A stretch of 64,000 nucleotides of DNA from positions 340,001-404,000 of the forward strand of contig NC_011761.1 in NCBI RefSeq assembly GCF_000021485.1, given 5' to 3'. The position numbers and the translations under genes are program-made. The DNA is from Acidithiobacillus ferrooxidans ATCC 23270 (GTDB taxonomy: Bacteria > Pseudomonadota > Gammaproteobacteria > Acidithiobacillales > Acidithiobacillaceae). The notes beneath the pieces were generated by a model that did no database searches, was not told the DNA's origin, and worked only from the letters and a program-made list of their open reading frames with translations. Shown here in pieces: positions 26,408 through 37,075 of the stretch. Every line of letters starts with the position of its first letter. Within the stretch, counting starts at the first letter, position 1.

Positions 26408-28345
26408 ATGGCCATGAATGTCACCCAAAAAATACTTGCCGCCCATTTGGTCAGTGGCACGCTGGAAGCGGGGAGCCCTATCGCTATCCGTATCGACCAG
26501 ACCCTGACCCAGGACGCCACGGGGACCATGGCCTATCTGCAATTCGAGGCCCTCGGCCTGCCGCGCGTGCGCACGGAACTCTCGGTGTCCTATGTGGACC
26601 ACAACATGCTCCAGTCGGGCTTCGAGAACGCCGACGATCATCGTTTTCTGCAAAGCTTTGCCGCGAAATATGGCGTGCATTTCTCGCGTCCCGGCAACGG
26701 CATCTGCCATCAGGTGCATCTGGAACGCTTTTCCCGGCCGGGCGGCACCCTGCTGGGCTCCGACTCCCACACGCCGACTTCCGGCGGAGCGGGCATGCTG
26801 GCCATTGGTGCGGGCGGTCTCGACATCGCCCTGGCCATGGGCGGGTTGCCTTTCAACCTCAATATGCCGCAGGTGGTCGGGGTCAAGCTGACCGGCCGCT
26901 TGCAACCTTTCGTGAGCGCCAAGGACATCATCCTCGAAGTGCTGCGCCACAAGACGGTGAAGGGCGGTGTCGGCAAGGTGTTCGAGTATTTCGGGCCGGG
27001 TGTCGCCCACCTCAGTGTGCCGGAGCGGGCGACCATCACCAACATGGGTGCCGAATTGGGCGCCACCACCAGCGTCTTCCCCAGCGACGCCGTGACCCGC
27101 CGTTATCTGGCGGCGCAGGGGCGCGATGCCTTCTGGTCGGAGTGGGTGGCGGATGCCGACGCCGACTATGACGAGGTGCTGGAAATCGATCTCGACCAGT
27201 TGGAGCCCCTCATCGCCTGTCCGCACAGCCCCGACAACGTCCGGAAAGTGCGCGAGGTGGCGGGCACGCCCGTGGCGCAGGTGGCCATCGGATCCTGCAC
27301 CAACTCGTCCTATACGGATTTGATGACCGTGGCGAGCATGCTCAAGGGCAAGGTCGTAGCTGACGGCGTCAGCCTGGGGGTGTCGCCTGGCTCCCGTCAG
27401 GTGATGGAAATGGTGACCAGGGACGGCGGCCTGCTGGACTTCATCGGGGCCGGGTCGCGCATTCTGGAATCGGCCTGTGGGCCTTGTATCGGCATGGGCT
27501 TCGCGCCGCCCACGGAAGGCGTCTCGGTGCGTTCCTTCAACCGCAATTTCTACGGGCGTTCCGGTACCAAGAATGCGGCGGTGTATCTGGCGAGCCCGGA
27601 AACCTGTGCCGCCTGCGCCCTGACCGGGGTGATCACCGATCCCCGCGACCTGGGGCTGGCGCCCATTCATGTGCCGGTGCCGGAGCGCTTTCTGGTCGAT
27701 GACCGGATGGTGCTCGCCCCCGCCGCCGAAGGCAGCCCGGTGGACATCATCCGTGGCCCCAACATCGCCAAACTCCCTACCGGGCAGGCCGCTCCGGCAA
27801 GCCTGCAGGGCGAGGTGCTGATTCGTCTGGAAGACGACATCACCACCGACCACATCATGCCGGCCGGAGCCAAGGTGCTGCCGCTGCGCTCCAATCTGCC
27901 GGCCATTTCGGAGTTTGTCTTTCATATGGTGGATGAGACCTTCCCGGCCCGCGCCAAGGCGGCCGGGGGCGGCTTTATCGTGGCGGGTCACAATTACGGG
28001 CAGGGTTCCAGCCGGGAGCATGCGGCGCTGGCGCCCCGCTATCTGGGCGTGCGCGCGGTGCTGGTCAAGTCCTTTGCGCGCATTCACCTGGCCAATCTCG
28101 TCAACTTCGGCATTTTGCCCCTGACTTTCGTGGACGCGGCGGATTATGCCAAGGTGCAGGCGGGGGATCGGCTCAGCCTGGAACTCGGTGGGCTGGCGCT
28201 GAACAAGGCACTGACCCTGCGCGACGAAACCGGGGGGTTCGAGATTTCCGTGATGCCGCAGTTGGCGAGCGCCCGAGACCTGGAGTTGATTCTGAAGGGC
28301 GGCGCCTTGTCCTGGGCGCGTGAACAATTGGAGAAAGTATCGTGA
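26408..28345 (+). CDS. acn: Aconitate hydratase, Aquifex type
   Basis: Interconverts citrate and isocitrate. The three [4Fe-4S] cysteines are Cys297 ([10 protein letters not shown]) and Cys357/Cys360 ([11 protein letters not shown]). The [20 protein letters not shown] block and the swivelling C-terminal domain ([31 protein letters not shown]) are intact. At 645 residues it is much shorter than AcnA or AcnB (about 860-890) and fits the short Aquifex-type group. AGGAG precedes the ATG. The end overlaps icd by four bases, so the two consecutive cycle enzymes are translationally coupled. Confidence 0.93.
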   Translation: MAMNVTQKILAAHLVSGTLEAGSPIAIRIDQTLTQDATGTMAYLQFEALGLPRVRTELSVSYVDHNMLQSGFENADDHRFLQSFAAKYGVHFSRPGNGICHQVHLERFSRPGGTLLGSDSHTPTSGGAGMLAIGAGGLDIALAMGGLPFNLNMPQVVGVKLTGRLQPFVSAKDIILEVLRHKTVKGGVGKVFEYFGPGVAHLSVPERATITNMGAELGATTSVFPSDAVTRRYLAAQGRDAFWSEWVADADADYDEVLEIDLDQLEPLIACPHSPDNVRKVREVAGTPVAQVAIGSCTNSSYTDLMTVASMLKGKVVADGVSLGVSPGSRQVMEMVTRDGGLLDFIGAGSRILESACGPCIGMGFAPPTEGVSVRSFNRNFYGRSGTKNAAVYLASPETCAACALTGVITDPRDLGLAPIHVPVPERFLVDDRMVLAPAAEGSPVDIIRGPNIAKLPTGQAAPASLQGEVLIRLEDDITTDHIMPAGAKVLPLRSNLPAISEFVFHMVDETFPARAKAAGGGFIVAGHNYGQGSSREHAALAPRYLGVRAVLVKSFARIHLANLVNFGILPLTFVDAADYAKVQAGDRLSLELGGLALNKALTLRDETGGFEISVMPQLASARDLELILKGGALSWAREQLEKVS

Positions 28346-29634
28346 CCATGGCGCATGTTCAGATTCCGGCTCAGGGGAAGCCCATCACCCAGGTGGACGG
28401 GGTGCTGCGGGTGCCCGATCAACCGATTATTCCCTTCATCGAGGGTGATGGGATCGGCTGCGATGTCACGCCGGCCATGCGTGGGGTGGTGGATGCCGCG
28501 GTGCAGGCCGCTTATGGCGGCCAGCGGCGGATCGCCTGGATGGAGCTTTTTGCCGGGCAGAAGGCGGTGACGCTCTACGGTGCGGGGCAGTATCTTCCCG
28601 AAGAAACCATGGCCGCTATCCGCGAGTATAAGATCGCCATCAAGGGGCCGCTGGAAACCCCGGTGGGTGGCGGAATCCGCAGCCTCAATGTGGCGCTGCG
28701 CCAGGATCTGGACCTTTACGTCTGCCTGCGGCCGGTGCGTTATTTTGCGGGTACGCCCAGCCCCATGTGCCATCCGGAAAAGGTCGACATGGTCATCTTC
28801 CGGGAAAACGCCGAGGACATTTACGCGGGTATCGAGTGGCCGGCGGGCAGTCCGGAAGCCGAAAAAATCATCCGCTTTTTGCAGGAAGAGATGGGGGTCG
28901 GCAAAATCCGCTTCCCCGCCAGTTCCGCCATCGGCATCAAGCCGGTGTCGGTGGAGGGTTCGGAGCGTCTGGTGCGCCGCGCCATCCAGTATGCGCTGGA
29001 ACATGGCAAACCTTCGGTGAGTCTGGTGCACAAGGGCAATATCATGAAGTTCACCGAGGGCGGCTTCCGCGACTGGGGCTACGCCCTGGCCGAGCGGGAG
29101 TTCGCCGGACGGGTCTTCACCTGGCGGCAGAAAGCGGCGATTAGCCGGGCGGAGGGCAAGGCGGCGGCGCAGCAGGCCGAGCAGCGGGCCGTCGCCGATG
29201 GCAAGCTGATCATCAAGGATGTCATCGCCGACAACTTCCTGCAGCAGATTCTGTTGCGGCCGGAAGATTATTCCGTGGTGGCCACGCTCAACCTCAACGG
29301 CGACTATATTTCCGATGCGCTGGCGGCGGAGGTGGGCGGCATCGGCATGGCGCCGGGGGCGAACCTCTCCGATACCCATGCGATTTTTGAGGCCACCCAC
29401 GGCACGGCGCCGGACATCGCCGGGCAGGGCAGGGCCAATCCCAGTTCGCTGATCTTGTCGGCGGTGATGATGCTGGAGCATCTGGGTTGGGGTGAGGCGG
29501 CGACGCGCATCATGGCGGCCGTGAACGCGGCCATCGCCGGCGGCGAAGTGACCGGTGATCTGGCGGCGTTGCGCGGTGACGTGCCTGCCCTCGGTACCGC
29601 GGAGTTCAGTGCGGCGCTGATGCGTCGTTTGTGA
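28342..29634 (+). CDS. icd: Isocitrate dehydrogenase, NAD+-type
   Basis: Oxidative decarboxylation of isocitrate to 2-oxoglutarate. The substrate loop [20 protein letters not shown] (with the Ser that is phosphorylated in E. coli) and the metal-site region are conserved. In the cofactor loop the E. coli NADP residues Lys344, Tyr345 and Val351 are replaced by Asp358, Ile359 and Ala365 ([15 protein letters not shown]). These are exactly the exchanges known to favour NAD+. NAD+ dependence has been described for Acidithiobacillus IDH. The GTG start is eight bases after GGAG and overlaps the acn stop; the ATG two codons later is an alternative. 430 residues. Confidence 0.94.
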   Translation: MTMAHVQIPAQGKPITQVDGVLRVPDQPIIPFIEGDGIGCDVTPAMRGVVDAAVQAAYGGQRRIAWMELFAGQKAVTLYGAGQYLPEETMAAIREYKIAIKGPLETPVGGGIRSLNVALRQDLDLYVCLRPVRYFAGTPSPMCHPEKVDMVIFRENAEDIYAGIEWPAGSPEAEKIIRFLQEEMGVGKIRFPASSAIGIKPVSVEGSERLVRRAIQYALEHGKPSVSLVHKGNIMKFTEGGFRDWGYALAEREFAGRVFTWRQKAAISRAEGKAAAQQAEQRAVADGKLIIKDVIADNFLQQILLRPEDYSVVATLNLNGDYISDALAAEVGGIGMAPGANLSDTHAIFEATHGTAPDIAGQGRANPSSLILSAVMMLEHLGWGEAATRIMAAVNAAIAGGEVTGDLAALRGDVPALGTAEFSAALMRRL

Positions 29635-29643
29635 GGAAACATC

Positions 29644-30807
29644 ATGAATTTGCATGAGTATCAGGCCAAGCGCCTGCTCGCCGAGGAAGGGGTGCCGGTG
29701 CCTCGCGCCATTCCCGCCTTCTCGGTACGGGAGGCCGTCAATCAGGCCCGTGAACTGGGTGGTCCGGCCTGGGTCGTCAAAGCACAGGTGCATGCCGGTG
29801 GACGCGGCAAGGCCGGTGGCGTGCGGATGGTGGACAGCATTGCCCAGGTGGAAAAGGCGGCGCAGGAGTTGCTGGGCAAACCGCTGGTCACGGCGCAGAC
29901 CGGTCCGCAGGGGCAGCACGTAGCGGCTTTGCTGATCGAGGAGCCCAGTCGCATCGCCCGCGAGCTTTATCTGGCCTTGATGGTGGACCGGGGGCAGGCG
30001 CGGATCACCTTTCTGGCGACCCGTGAAGGCGGTGTGGACATCGAGGAGCTGGCGGCCTCCCGGCCCGAGGCCCTGCACCGGGTCGTGGTCGAGCCCAGTA
30101 CGGGTTTTCTGCCTTTTCAGGCGCGCCAGCTCGGTTTCCAGTTCGGACTGGACGCCGGCCAGGTGCAGCAACTCACGCGCATCATGCAGGGCATGTATCG
30201 CCTGGCGCAACGGCTCGATGCCCTGATGGTGGAAATCAATCCCCTCGCCATCACCGCCGAAGGCAGGCTGCTGGCCCTGGATGCCAAGGTGGTGATGGAC
30301 GACAACGCCCTGTACCGCCACCCCGAGTCTGATGAACTTTTTGACTCCACCCAGCAGGACGGGCGCGAGATTACGGCGCGGCAGTTCGGACTGAATTACA
30401 TCTCCCTGGAAGGCAATATCGGCTGCATGGTCAACGGGGCCGGGCTGGCCATGGCGACCATGGACCTGATCAAGCTGCACGGCGGCGAGCCCGCCAACTT
30501 TCTGGATGTGGGCGGGGGCGCGGCCGCGGACAAGGTCAACCAGGCCTTCAAACTCATCCTCTCGGACACCCGGGTGAAGGCCATACTGGTCAATATCTTC
30601 GGGGGCATCACCCGCTGTGATCTGCTGGCGGAGGGCATCATCCAGGCGGCGGCGGAGGTGGGTCTTCACCTGCCGGTGGTGGTGCGTCTGGAGGGCACCC
30701 GGAAGGAGGAGGGCATGGCGTTGTTGCGCGAGAGCGGACTGTCCCTGATCACCGCCGATGGTCTCACCGACGCGGCGATGAAGGCCGTGGCGGCGGCCCA
30801 AGGCTGA
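29644..30807 (+). CDS. sucC: Succinyl-CoA synthetase beta subunit
   Basis: ATP-grasp subunit that binds nucleotide and succinate. [55 protein letters not shown] and [18 protein letters not shown] are the standard blocks. 387 residues is the normal length. Gln/Gly-rich [16 protein letters not shown] near the C-terminus is the CoA-ligase domain. GAGGAAAC precedes the ATG. It is separated from sucD by one small gene, unlike the usual direct sucC-sucD junction. Confidence 0.96.
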   Translation: MNLHEYQAKRLLAEEGVPVPRAIPAFSVREAVNQARELGGPAWVVKAQVHAGGRGKAGGVRMVDSIAQVEKAAQELLGKPLVTAQTGPQGQHVAALLIEEPSRIARELYLALMVDRGQARITFLATREGGVDIEELAASRPEALHRVVVEPSTGFLPFQARQLGFQFGLDAGQVQQLTRIMQGMYRLAQRLDALMVEINPLAITAEGRLLALDAKVVMDDNALYRHPESDELFDSTQQDGREITARQFGLNYISLEGNIGCMVNGAGLAMATMDLIKLHGGEPANFLDVGGGAAADKVNQAFKLILSDTRVKAILVNIFGGITRCDLLAEGIIQAAAEVGLHLPVVVRLEGTRKEEGMALLRESGLSLITADGLTDAAMKAVAAAQG

Positions 30808-30808
30808 C

Positions 30809-31153
30809 GTGTCCATCAATATCTTCTGGTTGCAGCGTCTGTGGCCGGTGCTGCGCAATTCCGGCCCGCTGATTTCGCGTCTGGCCGACGCCTATGTGAA
30901 GCGCGGCGCGGATCAGAAAAGCGCCGAGGTGATGGCGGAAATGGCCGTGCTGCTCGATCAGATCCTCGACGAGCGGCTCAAGTCCGTGGCGCAGGCGGGC
31001 GATGTGCAGGCACTGCAGCAGGATCTGGCGGCCTTGCGGTCCGAGGTCGCCAAAATTCATCCGGCGCCCCGGCGCAATCCCTATGTGCTTCTCCTGCTTC
31101 TGGGAGAGGTGTTGATCGTTGTTCTTCTTATCGTGATTCTGGTGCGTCTATGA
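30809..31153 (+). CDS. Small tail-anchored coiled-coil protein between sucC and sucD
   Basis: 114 residues, not recognised. The N-terminal two thirds is helical and charged ([40 protein letters not shown]) and reads as a coiled coil. The last 22 residues, [20 protein letters not shown] plus VRL, form a single hydrophobic segment at the very C-terminus, so it is probably anchored in the inner membrane with its body in the cytoplasm. The GTG start is one base after the sucC stop. Its own stop overlaps the sucD ATG (ATGA), so it should be made with the two subunits. A role in tethering or assembling the enzyme is only a guess. Confidence 0.72.
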   Translation: MSINIFWLQRLWPVLRNSGPLISRLADAYVKRGADQKSAEVMAEMAVLLDQILDERLKSVAQAGDVQALQQDLAALRSEVAKIHPAPRRNPYVLLLLLGEVLIVVLLIVILVRL

Positions 31154-32021
31154 GCATATTGCTGTCCCGCGACACCCGTGTGATTTGCCAGGGCTTTACC
31201 GGCAAGCAGGGGACATTTCACTCGCAGCAGGCCGTGGCTTACGGCACTCGCATGGTGGGCGGCGTGACCCCCGGCAAGGGCGGCAGCCGCCATCTCGATC
31301 TGCCGGTGTTTGATACGGTGGCTGACGCCGTGCAGGACACCGGGGCCGAGGCCAGTGTGATCTATGTACCCTCACCCTTTGCCGCTGACGCCATTATCGA
31401 GGCGGCTGCCGCCGGTATCCAGCTCATCGTCTGCATCACCGAAGGCATTCCGGTGCATGACATGCTGATGGTCAAGCATTATCTGGCAGGCACGGCGGTA
31501 CGGCTCATCGGTCCTAACTGCCCGGGGATCATCACGCCCGGACAGTCCAAGATCGGAATCATGCCCGGTGCCATTCACCAGCCCGGACGGGTAGGCATTG
31601 TCTCCCGCTCCGGCACCCTCACCTATGAAGCGGTGGAACAGACCACCCGTTTGGGTTTGGGACAGAGTACCTGCGTGGGTATCGGCGGCGATCCGCTGAT
31701 CGGTATGAGCTTCATCGAGGTCTTGGCGCTTTTTGAGGCGGACCCGCAGACCGAGGTGATCGTCATGGTGGGCGAGATCGGCGGACGCATGGAGGAAGAC
31801 GCGGCGGGCTTCATCCAGGCGCATGTCCGTAAGCCGGTGGTGGCTTTCGTTGCCGGCTCCACGGCACCCAGGGGCAAGCGCATGGGCCACGCGGGGGCGA
31901 TCATCGATGGCGGTGCAGGAACGGCGGCGGCCAAATATGCGGTACTGGAAGCGGCGGGCGTCCATTGTGTGCATTCCCCCGCCGATTTGGGCACCCGGGC
32001 CGCCGAGGTACTGGGGCGCTG

Positions 32022-32022
<1 letters not shown>
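31150..32022 (+). CDS. sucD: Succinyl-CoA synthetase alpha subunit
   Basis: Carries the phosphorylated histidine ([19 protein letters not shown]) and the CoA-binding Rossmann domain ([27 protein letters not shown]). The [20 protein letters not shown] and [14 protein letters not shown] blocks are typical. 290 residues. It starts in the overlap with the tail-anchored gene and ends in a TGATG junction with nadE, so translation is coupled on both sides. No 2-oxoglutarate dehydrogenase gene is nearby, which fits an incomplete, biosynthetic TCA cycle as reported for these chemolithoautotrophs. Confidence 0.96.
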
Positions 32023-34006
<1,984 letters not shown>

Positions 34007-34039
34007 CCAGGGCGAGGGCGGCAATCGCCCCCAACTGGG

Positions 34040-34795
34040 TCACCCGGGCTTGGCGCTGCTGCCGAGACCGGCAAGATACTTGCTTCCGGGGTAGTTGTAG
34101 GCAAGCACCGCGACGGTGGTCTGCGCCAGTTGCGGCAGGTCCAGGTGCCGGTAGTCCCGTGTCAGATAGTAGAGCGCCTCTTCCCGTGCGGTGCTCAACT
34201 GGTAGCGGGTGATCACTGTATTGCAGCGGTTTGCCGAGGCGACATAGGCGTGACGCACATAATAGAACTTGCAGATATCCAGATTGCGCTGGCCAAGGAT
34301 GTTGATGATCTTGGCCATGCGCAGGCGGGCGTCGGCGGCGTAAACGCTGTGCGGCCAGCGTTTGGCCAGCGTGTCGAGGGTGCTGAAGGCCTCCTCGGCG
34401 GGCCGGGGATTTTCCTGCGCGCCCTGAATGGCCTGATAATAGGCGATGCCTTTCAGATACCACGCGTAATCCACATAGGGATTGGCCGGGTGCAGCTTGA
34501 TGAAGCGTTCGGCCGCTGCCGCTGCCGCCTCGGAATCTCCGCGCTGGTAATAACTATAGGCCGTATCCAGTTGCGCCTGTTCAGCGTAGGGGCCGTAGGG
34601 GTAGCGGGTCTCCAGATCTTCAAAAAGCTTGATGGCGGCGGCGTAGTCGCCGCGATCCATGGCGTGTTTGGCGGGCTGAAACAGCGCCCGGGCGGATTCG
34701 TGGCTGACGGCAGAGTTGTCAGGGTTGTTCGGAGTGCTGGCGCAACCGGCGATCAGGGCGGCACAGCATAGGGACATCAGTATGCGTTTGCTCAT
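34040..34795 (-). CDS. bamD: Outer-membrane assembly lipoprotein BamD
   Basis: Essential partner of BamA in beta-barrel insertion. Lipoprotein signal with lipobox LIAGC (Cys18), then five TPR-like repeats (ALFQPAKHAMDRGDYAAAIK; TAYSYYQRGDSEAAAAAAER; PYVDYAWYLKGIAYYQA; ADARLRMAKIINILGQRNLD; REEALYYLTRDYRHLDLPQL). About 251 residues. ATG 34795 gives a compact signal peptide. An in-frame ATG at 34825 would add ten residues and overlap the rluD start on the other strand. Neither has a clear ribosome-binding site. Confidence 0.93.
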   Translation of the reverse strand: MSKRILMSLCCAALIAGCASTPNNPDNSAVSHESARALFQPAKHAMDRGDYAAAIKLFEDLETRYPYGPYAEQAQLDTAYSYYQRGDSEAAAAAAERFIKLHPANPYVDYAWYLKGIAYYQAIQGAQENPRPAEEAFSTLDTLAKRWPHSVYAADARLRMAKIINILGQRNLDICKFYYVRHAYVASANRCNTVITRYQLSTAREEALYYLTRDYRHLDLPQLAQTTVAVLAYNYPGSKYLAGLGSSAKPG

Positions 34796-34823
34796 GAAGG
34801 ACAATAGTCTATAGTGGCGAGCC

Positions 34824-35783
34824 ATGAGCGACGATAGTACGGGACTTCCCATGATTTTGCCAGAGGAGCAGGCCGGCGAGCGCCTCGACACGGTGTTGAG
34901 CCAGTTGCTGCCGGAAACCAGCCGCAGTCGTATCCAGGCCCTGCTGCGCGATGGCCGGATTCTGGTGGATGGCACGCCCGAAAAGCCCAGTGCGCGGGTG
35001 CGCGGCGGTGAGCAGGTGATGGTCGACTGGCCGCAGATCGAACCCAGCAACTGGCTGGCCGAGGGCCTGCCCCTGCATATTCTGCACGAAGACGCGGATA
35101 TTCTTGTTTTGCACAAGCCGGCGGGGCAGCTTACCCACCCCGGCGCCGGTCATGCCGACGGCACGCTGGTCAACGGCGTGCTGGCCCATGTGCCGGAGAA
35201 CGCCTATCTGCCCCGCGGCGGAATCGTCCATCGGCTGGACAAGGACACGACCGGTCTGCTGGTGGTGGCAAAAACGGAAATGGCGCGGCAGTCGCTGATC
35301 GATCAGCTCGGTGACCATACCATGCACCGCGAGTATCTCGCGCTGGTGACGGGAGCGATGACGGGAGGTGGCCGGGTGGACGCGCCCATCGGCCGGCACG
35401 CTCAGGATCGTCTGCGGATGACGGTGCGTGATGACGGCCGACCGGCGCAGACCGACTATCGGCTGGTGGAGCGCTTCCCCCGTCACAGCTATCTGCGCCT
35501 GCGCCTGGCGACGGGCCGCACCCATCAGATTCGTGTGCATATGACGCATATCGGCCACCCGCTGGTGGGCGACCCGGTCTATGGAGGGCGGATGACGGTG
35601 CCGAAAGGACTGGATGAGGCTGGGCTGGCCCGCTGGCGGCAGTTCCGTCGCCAGGCGTTGCATGCCTGGCGCCTGCGTCTTTACCATCCCGCAAGCGGAG
35701 AACTGATGACCTGGGAAAGCCCGCTGCCCGACGACATGACCGAATTGCTGGCGCTGCTGCGCCATGCGCGTGATGGTGACTGA
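34824..35783 (+). CDS. rluD: 23S rRNA pseudouridine(1911/1915/1917) synthase
   Basis: Modifies helix 69 of 23S rRNA. It has an N-terminal S4-like domain (ERLDTVLSQLLPETSRSRIQ) and the catalytic block GIVHRLDKDTTGLLVVAKTE with the essential Asp. The conserved RTHQIRVHMTHIGHPLVGDP C-terminal motif is intact. 319 residues. The start at 34824 lies 28 bases from the bamD ATG on the opposite strand. A second candidate ATG at 34851 is also possible. The rluD-pgeF (yfiH) neighbourhood beside bamD is conserved in gammaproteobacteria. pgeF overlaps its end by 20 bases. Confidence 0.94.
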   Translation: MSDDSTGLPMILPEEQAGERLDTVLSQLLPETSRSRIQALLRDGRILVDGTPEKPSARVRGGEQVMVDWPQIEPSNWLAEGLPLHILHEDADILVLHKPAGQLTHPGAGHADGTLVNGVLAHVPENAYLPRGGIVHRLDKDTTGLLVVAKTEMARQSLIDQLGDHTMHREYLALVTGAMTGGGRVDAPIGRHAQDRLRMTVRDDGRPAQTDYRLVERFPRHSYLRLRLATGRTHQIRVHMTHIGHPLVGDPVYGGRMTVPKGLDEAGLARWRQFRRQALHAWRLRLYHPASGELMTWESPLPDDMTELLALLRHARDGD

Positions 35784-36525
35784 CGAGGCCGGTTATTGGG
35801 TGCCGGACTGGCCCGCGCCCCAGGGGGTGCGCGGCGCCGTCACTCTGCGCGGTGGCGGAGTCAGCCGGGGAGCCTACGCCTCCTTCAATCTTGGTGATCA
35901 TGTGGGCGATGCACCGGAGGCGGTGGCAGGGAATCGGGAACGGCTGCGGGCCGTGCTGAAATTGCCCGGGGAGCCCTGCTGGCTGCGGCAGGTGCATGGC
36001 ACGGAGGTCGCCACCCTGTCAGCGGCGCCAGCCAGTATCCCGGAGGCGGATGGCGCGGTCACCGGCACGCCGGGTGTGGTGCTGGCGGTGCTCACGGCCG
36101 ATTGCCTGCCGGTCCTGGCCTGCAGCCGGGATGGCCGGCAGGTCGGCGTTTTTCACGCCGGCTGGCGGGGGCTGCTGGCGGGTATCCTGGAACGCGGCGT
36201 GGCTGCCATGCAGGTGGCACCGGAGGAGATTCTGATATACTTGGGACCGGCCATCGGGCCCGAGCATTTCGAGGTCGGTCCGGAAGTCCGGGCGGCTTTT
36301 CTGGCGGCGGACGCCGGAGCGGCAGGGGCCTTTCGCCGCGGGCCCGGCGATCGTTGGCTGGCAAATATTTATGAACTGGCGCGGCGGCGTTTACGGGGAG
36401 CCGGTGTACGGGCCATTTTTGGCGGTGATCAGTGTACGGTGGCGGACCCCGCGCGTTATTTTTCTTATCGGCGCGATGGCGTTACCGGGCGCATGGCTTC
36501 TCTGATCTGGAAGGAGGGCGGTTAG
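35764..36525 (+). CDS. pgeF: PgeF/YfiH-family purine nucleoside phosphorylase (former 'laccase' domain)
   Basis: 253-residue member of the YfiH/LACC1 family. The zinc and active-site motifs are present: QVHGTEV, VLTADCLPVL and VFHAGWRGLLAGILE, plus GPAIGPEHFEVG. Members were first called polyphenol oxidases or peptidoglycan-editing factors. Later work showed phosphorolysis of adenosine, inosine and methylthioadenosine, and adenosine deamination. It overlaps rluD by 20 bases, and mtnD starts two bases after its stop. Here it therefore heads the methionine salvage genes and could supply methylthioribose 1-phosphate; that is inference. Confidence 0.88.
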   Translation: MRVMVTDEAGYWVPDWPAPQGVRGAVTLRGGGVSRGAYASFNLGDHVGDAPEAVAGNRERLRAVLKLPGEPCWLRQVHGTEVATLSAAPASIPEADGAVTGTPGVVLAVLTADCLPVLACSRDGRQVGVFHAGWRGLLAGILERGVAAMQVAPEEILIYLGPAIGPEHFEVGPEVRAAFLAADAGAAGAFRRGPGDRWLANIYELARRRLRGAGVRAIFGGDQCTVADPARYFSYRRDGVTGRMASLIWKEGG

Positions 36526-36526
36526 C

Positions 36527-37075
36527 ATGGCGGCTTTGCAATATGCGGAAACGGTGCAGCGGATCACGGATACGGCGCGGATCGCCGCCACGCTGGCGCC
36601 CCTGGGCGTTACCTTGCAGGCGATTCCGGTGACCGGGGCGGGGGTCGCGGCGCTGCTGACCGAGCTGCAACCCGATCCGGAGGCACAGGCGGCGTTGCTG
36701 ACGGCCCTGGATGACGTCTTCCGGCGTTTGCAGCGGGAGAGGGGCTATCAGGAGCGGGATCTGGTGGTGTTGTATCCCGGGCATCCGCAGTTGGCGGAGC
36801 TCACCGCCCGTTTCCATCGCGTGCATACCCATGACGATGAAGAGGTGCGCTATATCGTGGACGGGGAAGGCGTTTTCGGCTTCGTTCTGGAAGACGGCGC
36901 GCAAGTCGAGCTGACCGTGCATGCAGGGGATTATGTCCATATCCCGGCGGGGGTGGAGCACTGGTTTCGTCTCACGGATGCGCAACGGATCAAGGCGGTG
37001 CGCTACTTCAGCGCGCGCGGCGGCTGGACACCGCATTATACCGATCGCGCCATGCGGTCTTTCCCCAACCCATGA
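36527..37075 (+). CDS. mtnD: Acireductone dioxygenase
   Basis: Oxidises the acireductone of the methionine salvage pathway to 2-keto-4-methylthiobutyrate and formate (iron form), or to the off-pathway product plus CO (nickel form). Cupin fold. The ligands read His100, His102 and Glu106 (HRVHTHDDEEVRYIVDG), with the last His at about 145 (IPAGVEHWF). 182 residues. It starts two bases after pgeF and overlaps mtnW by four bases. The metal cannot be told from sequence. Confidence 0.94.
   Translation: MAALQYAETVQRITDTARIAATLAPLGVTLQAIPVTGAGVAALLTELQPDPEAQAALLTALDDVFRRLQRERGYQERDLVVLYPGHPQLAELTARFHRVHTHDDEEVRYIVDGEGVFGFVLEDGAQVELTVHAGDYVHIPAGVEHWFRLTDAQRIKAVRYFSARGGWTPHYTDRAMRSFPNP

Noticed and set aside
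28144-30858. A 904-codon open frame on the minus strand opposite acn, icd and sucC
   Set aside because: It is an antisense shadow produced by GC-rich codon use. The product is low-complexity His/Arg/Gly-rich with no domain, and the plus-strand genes are unambiguous.
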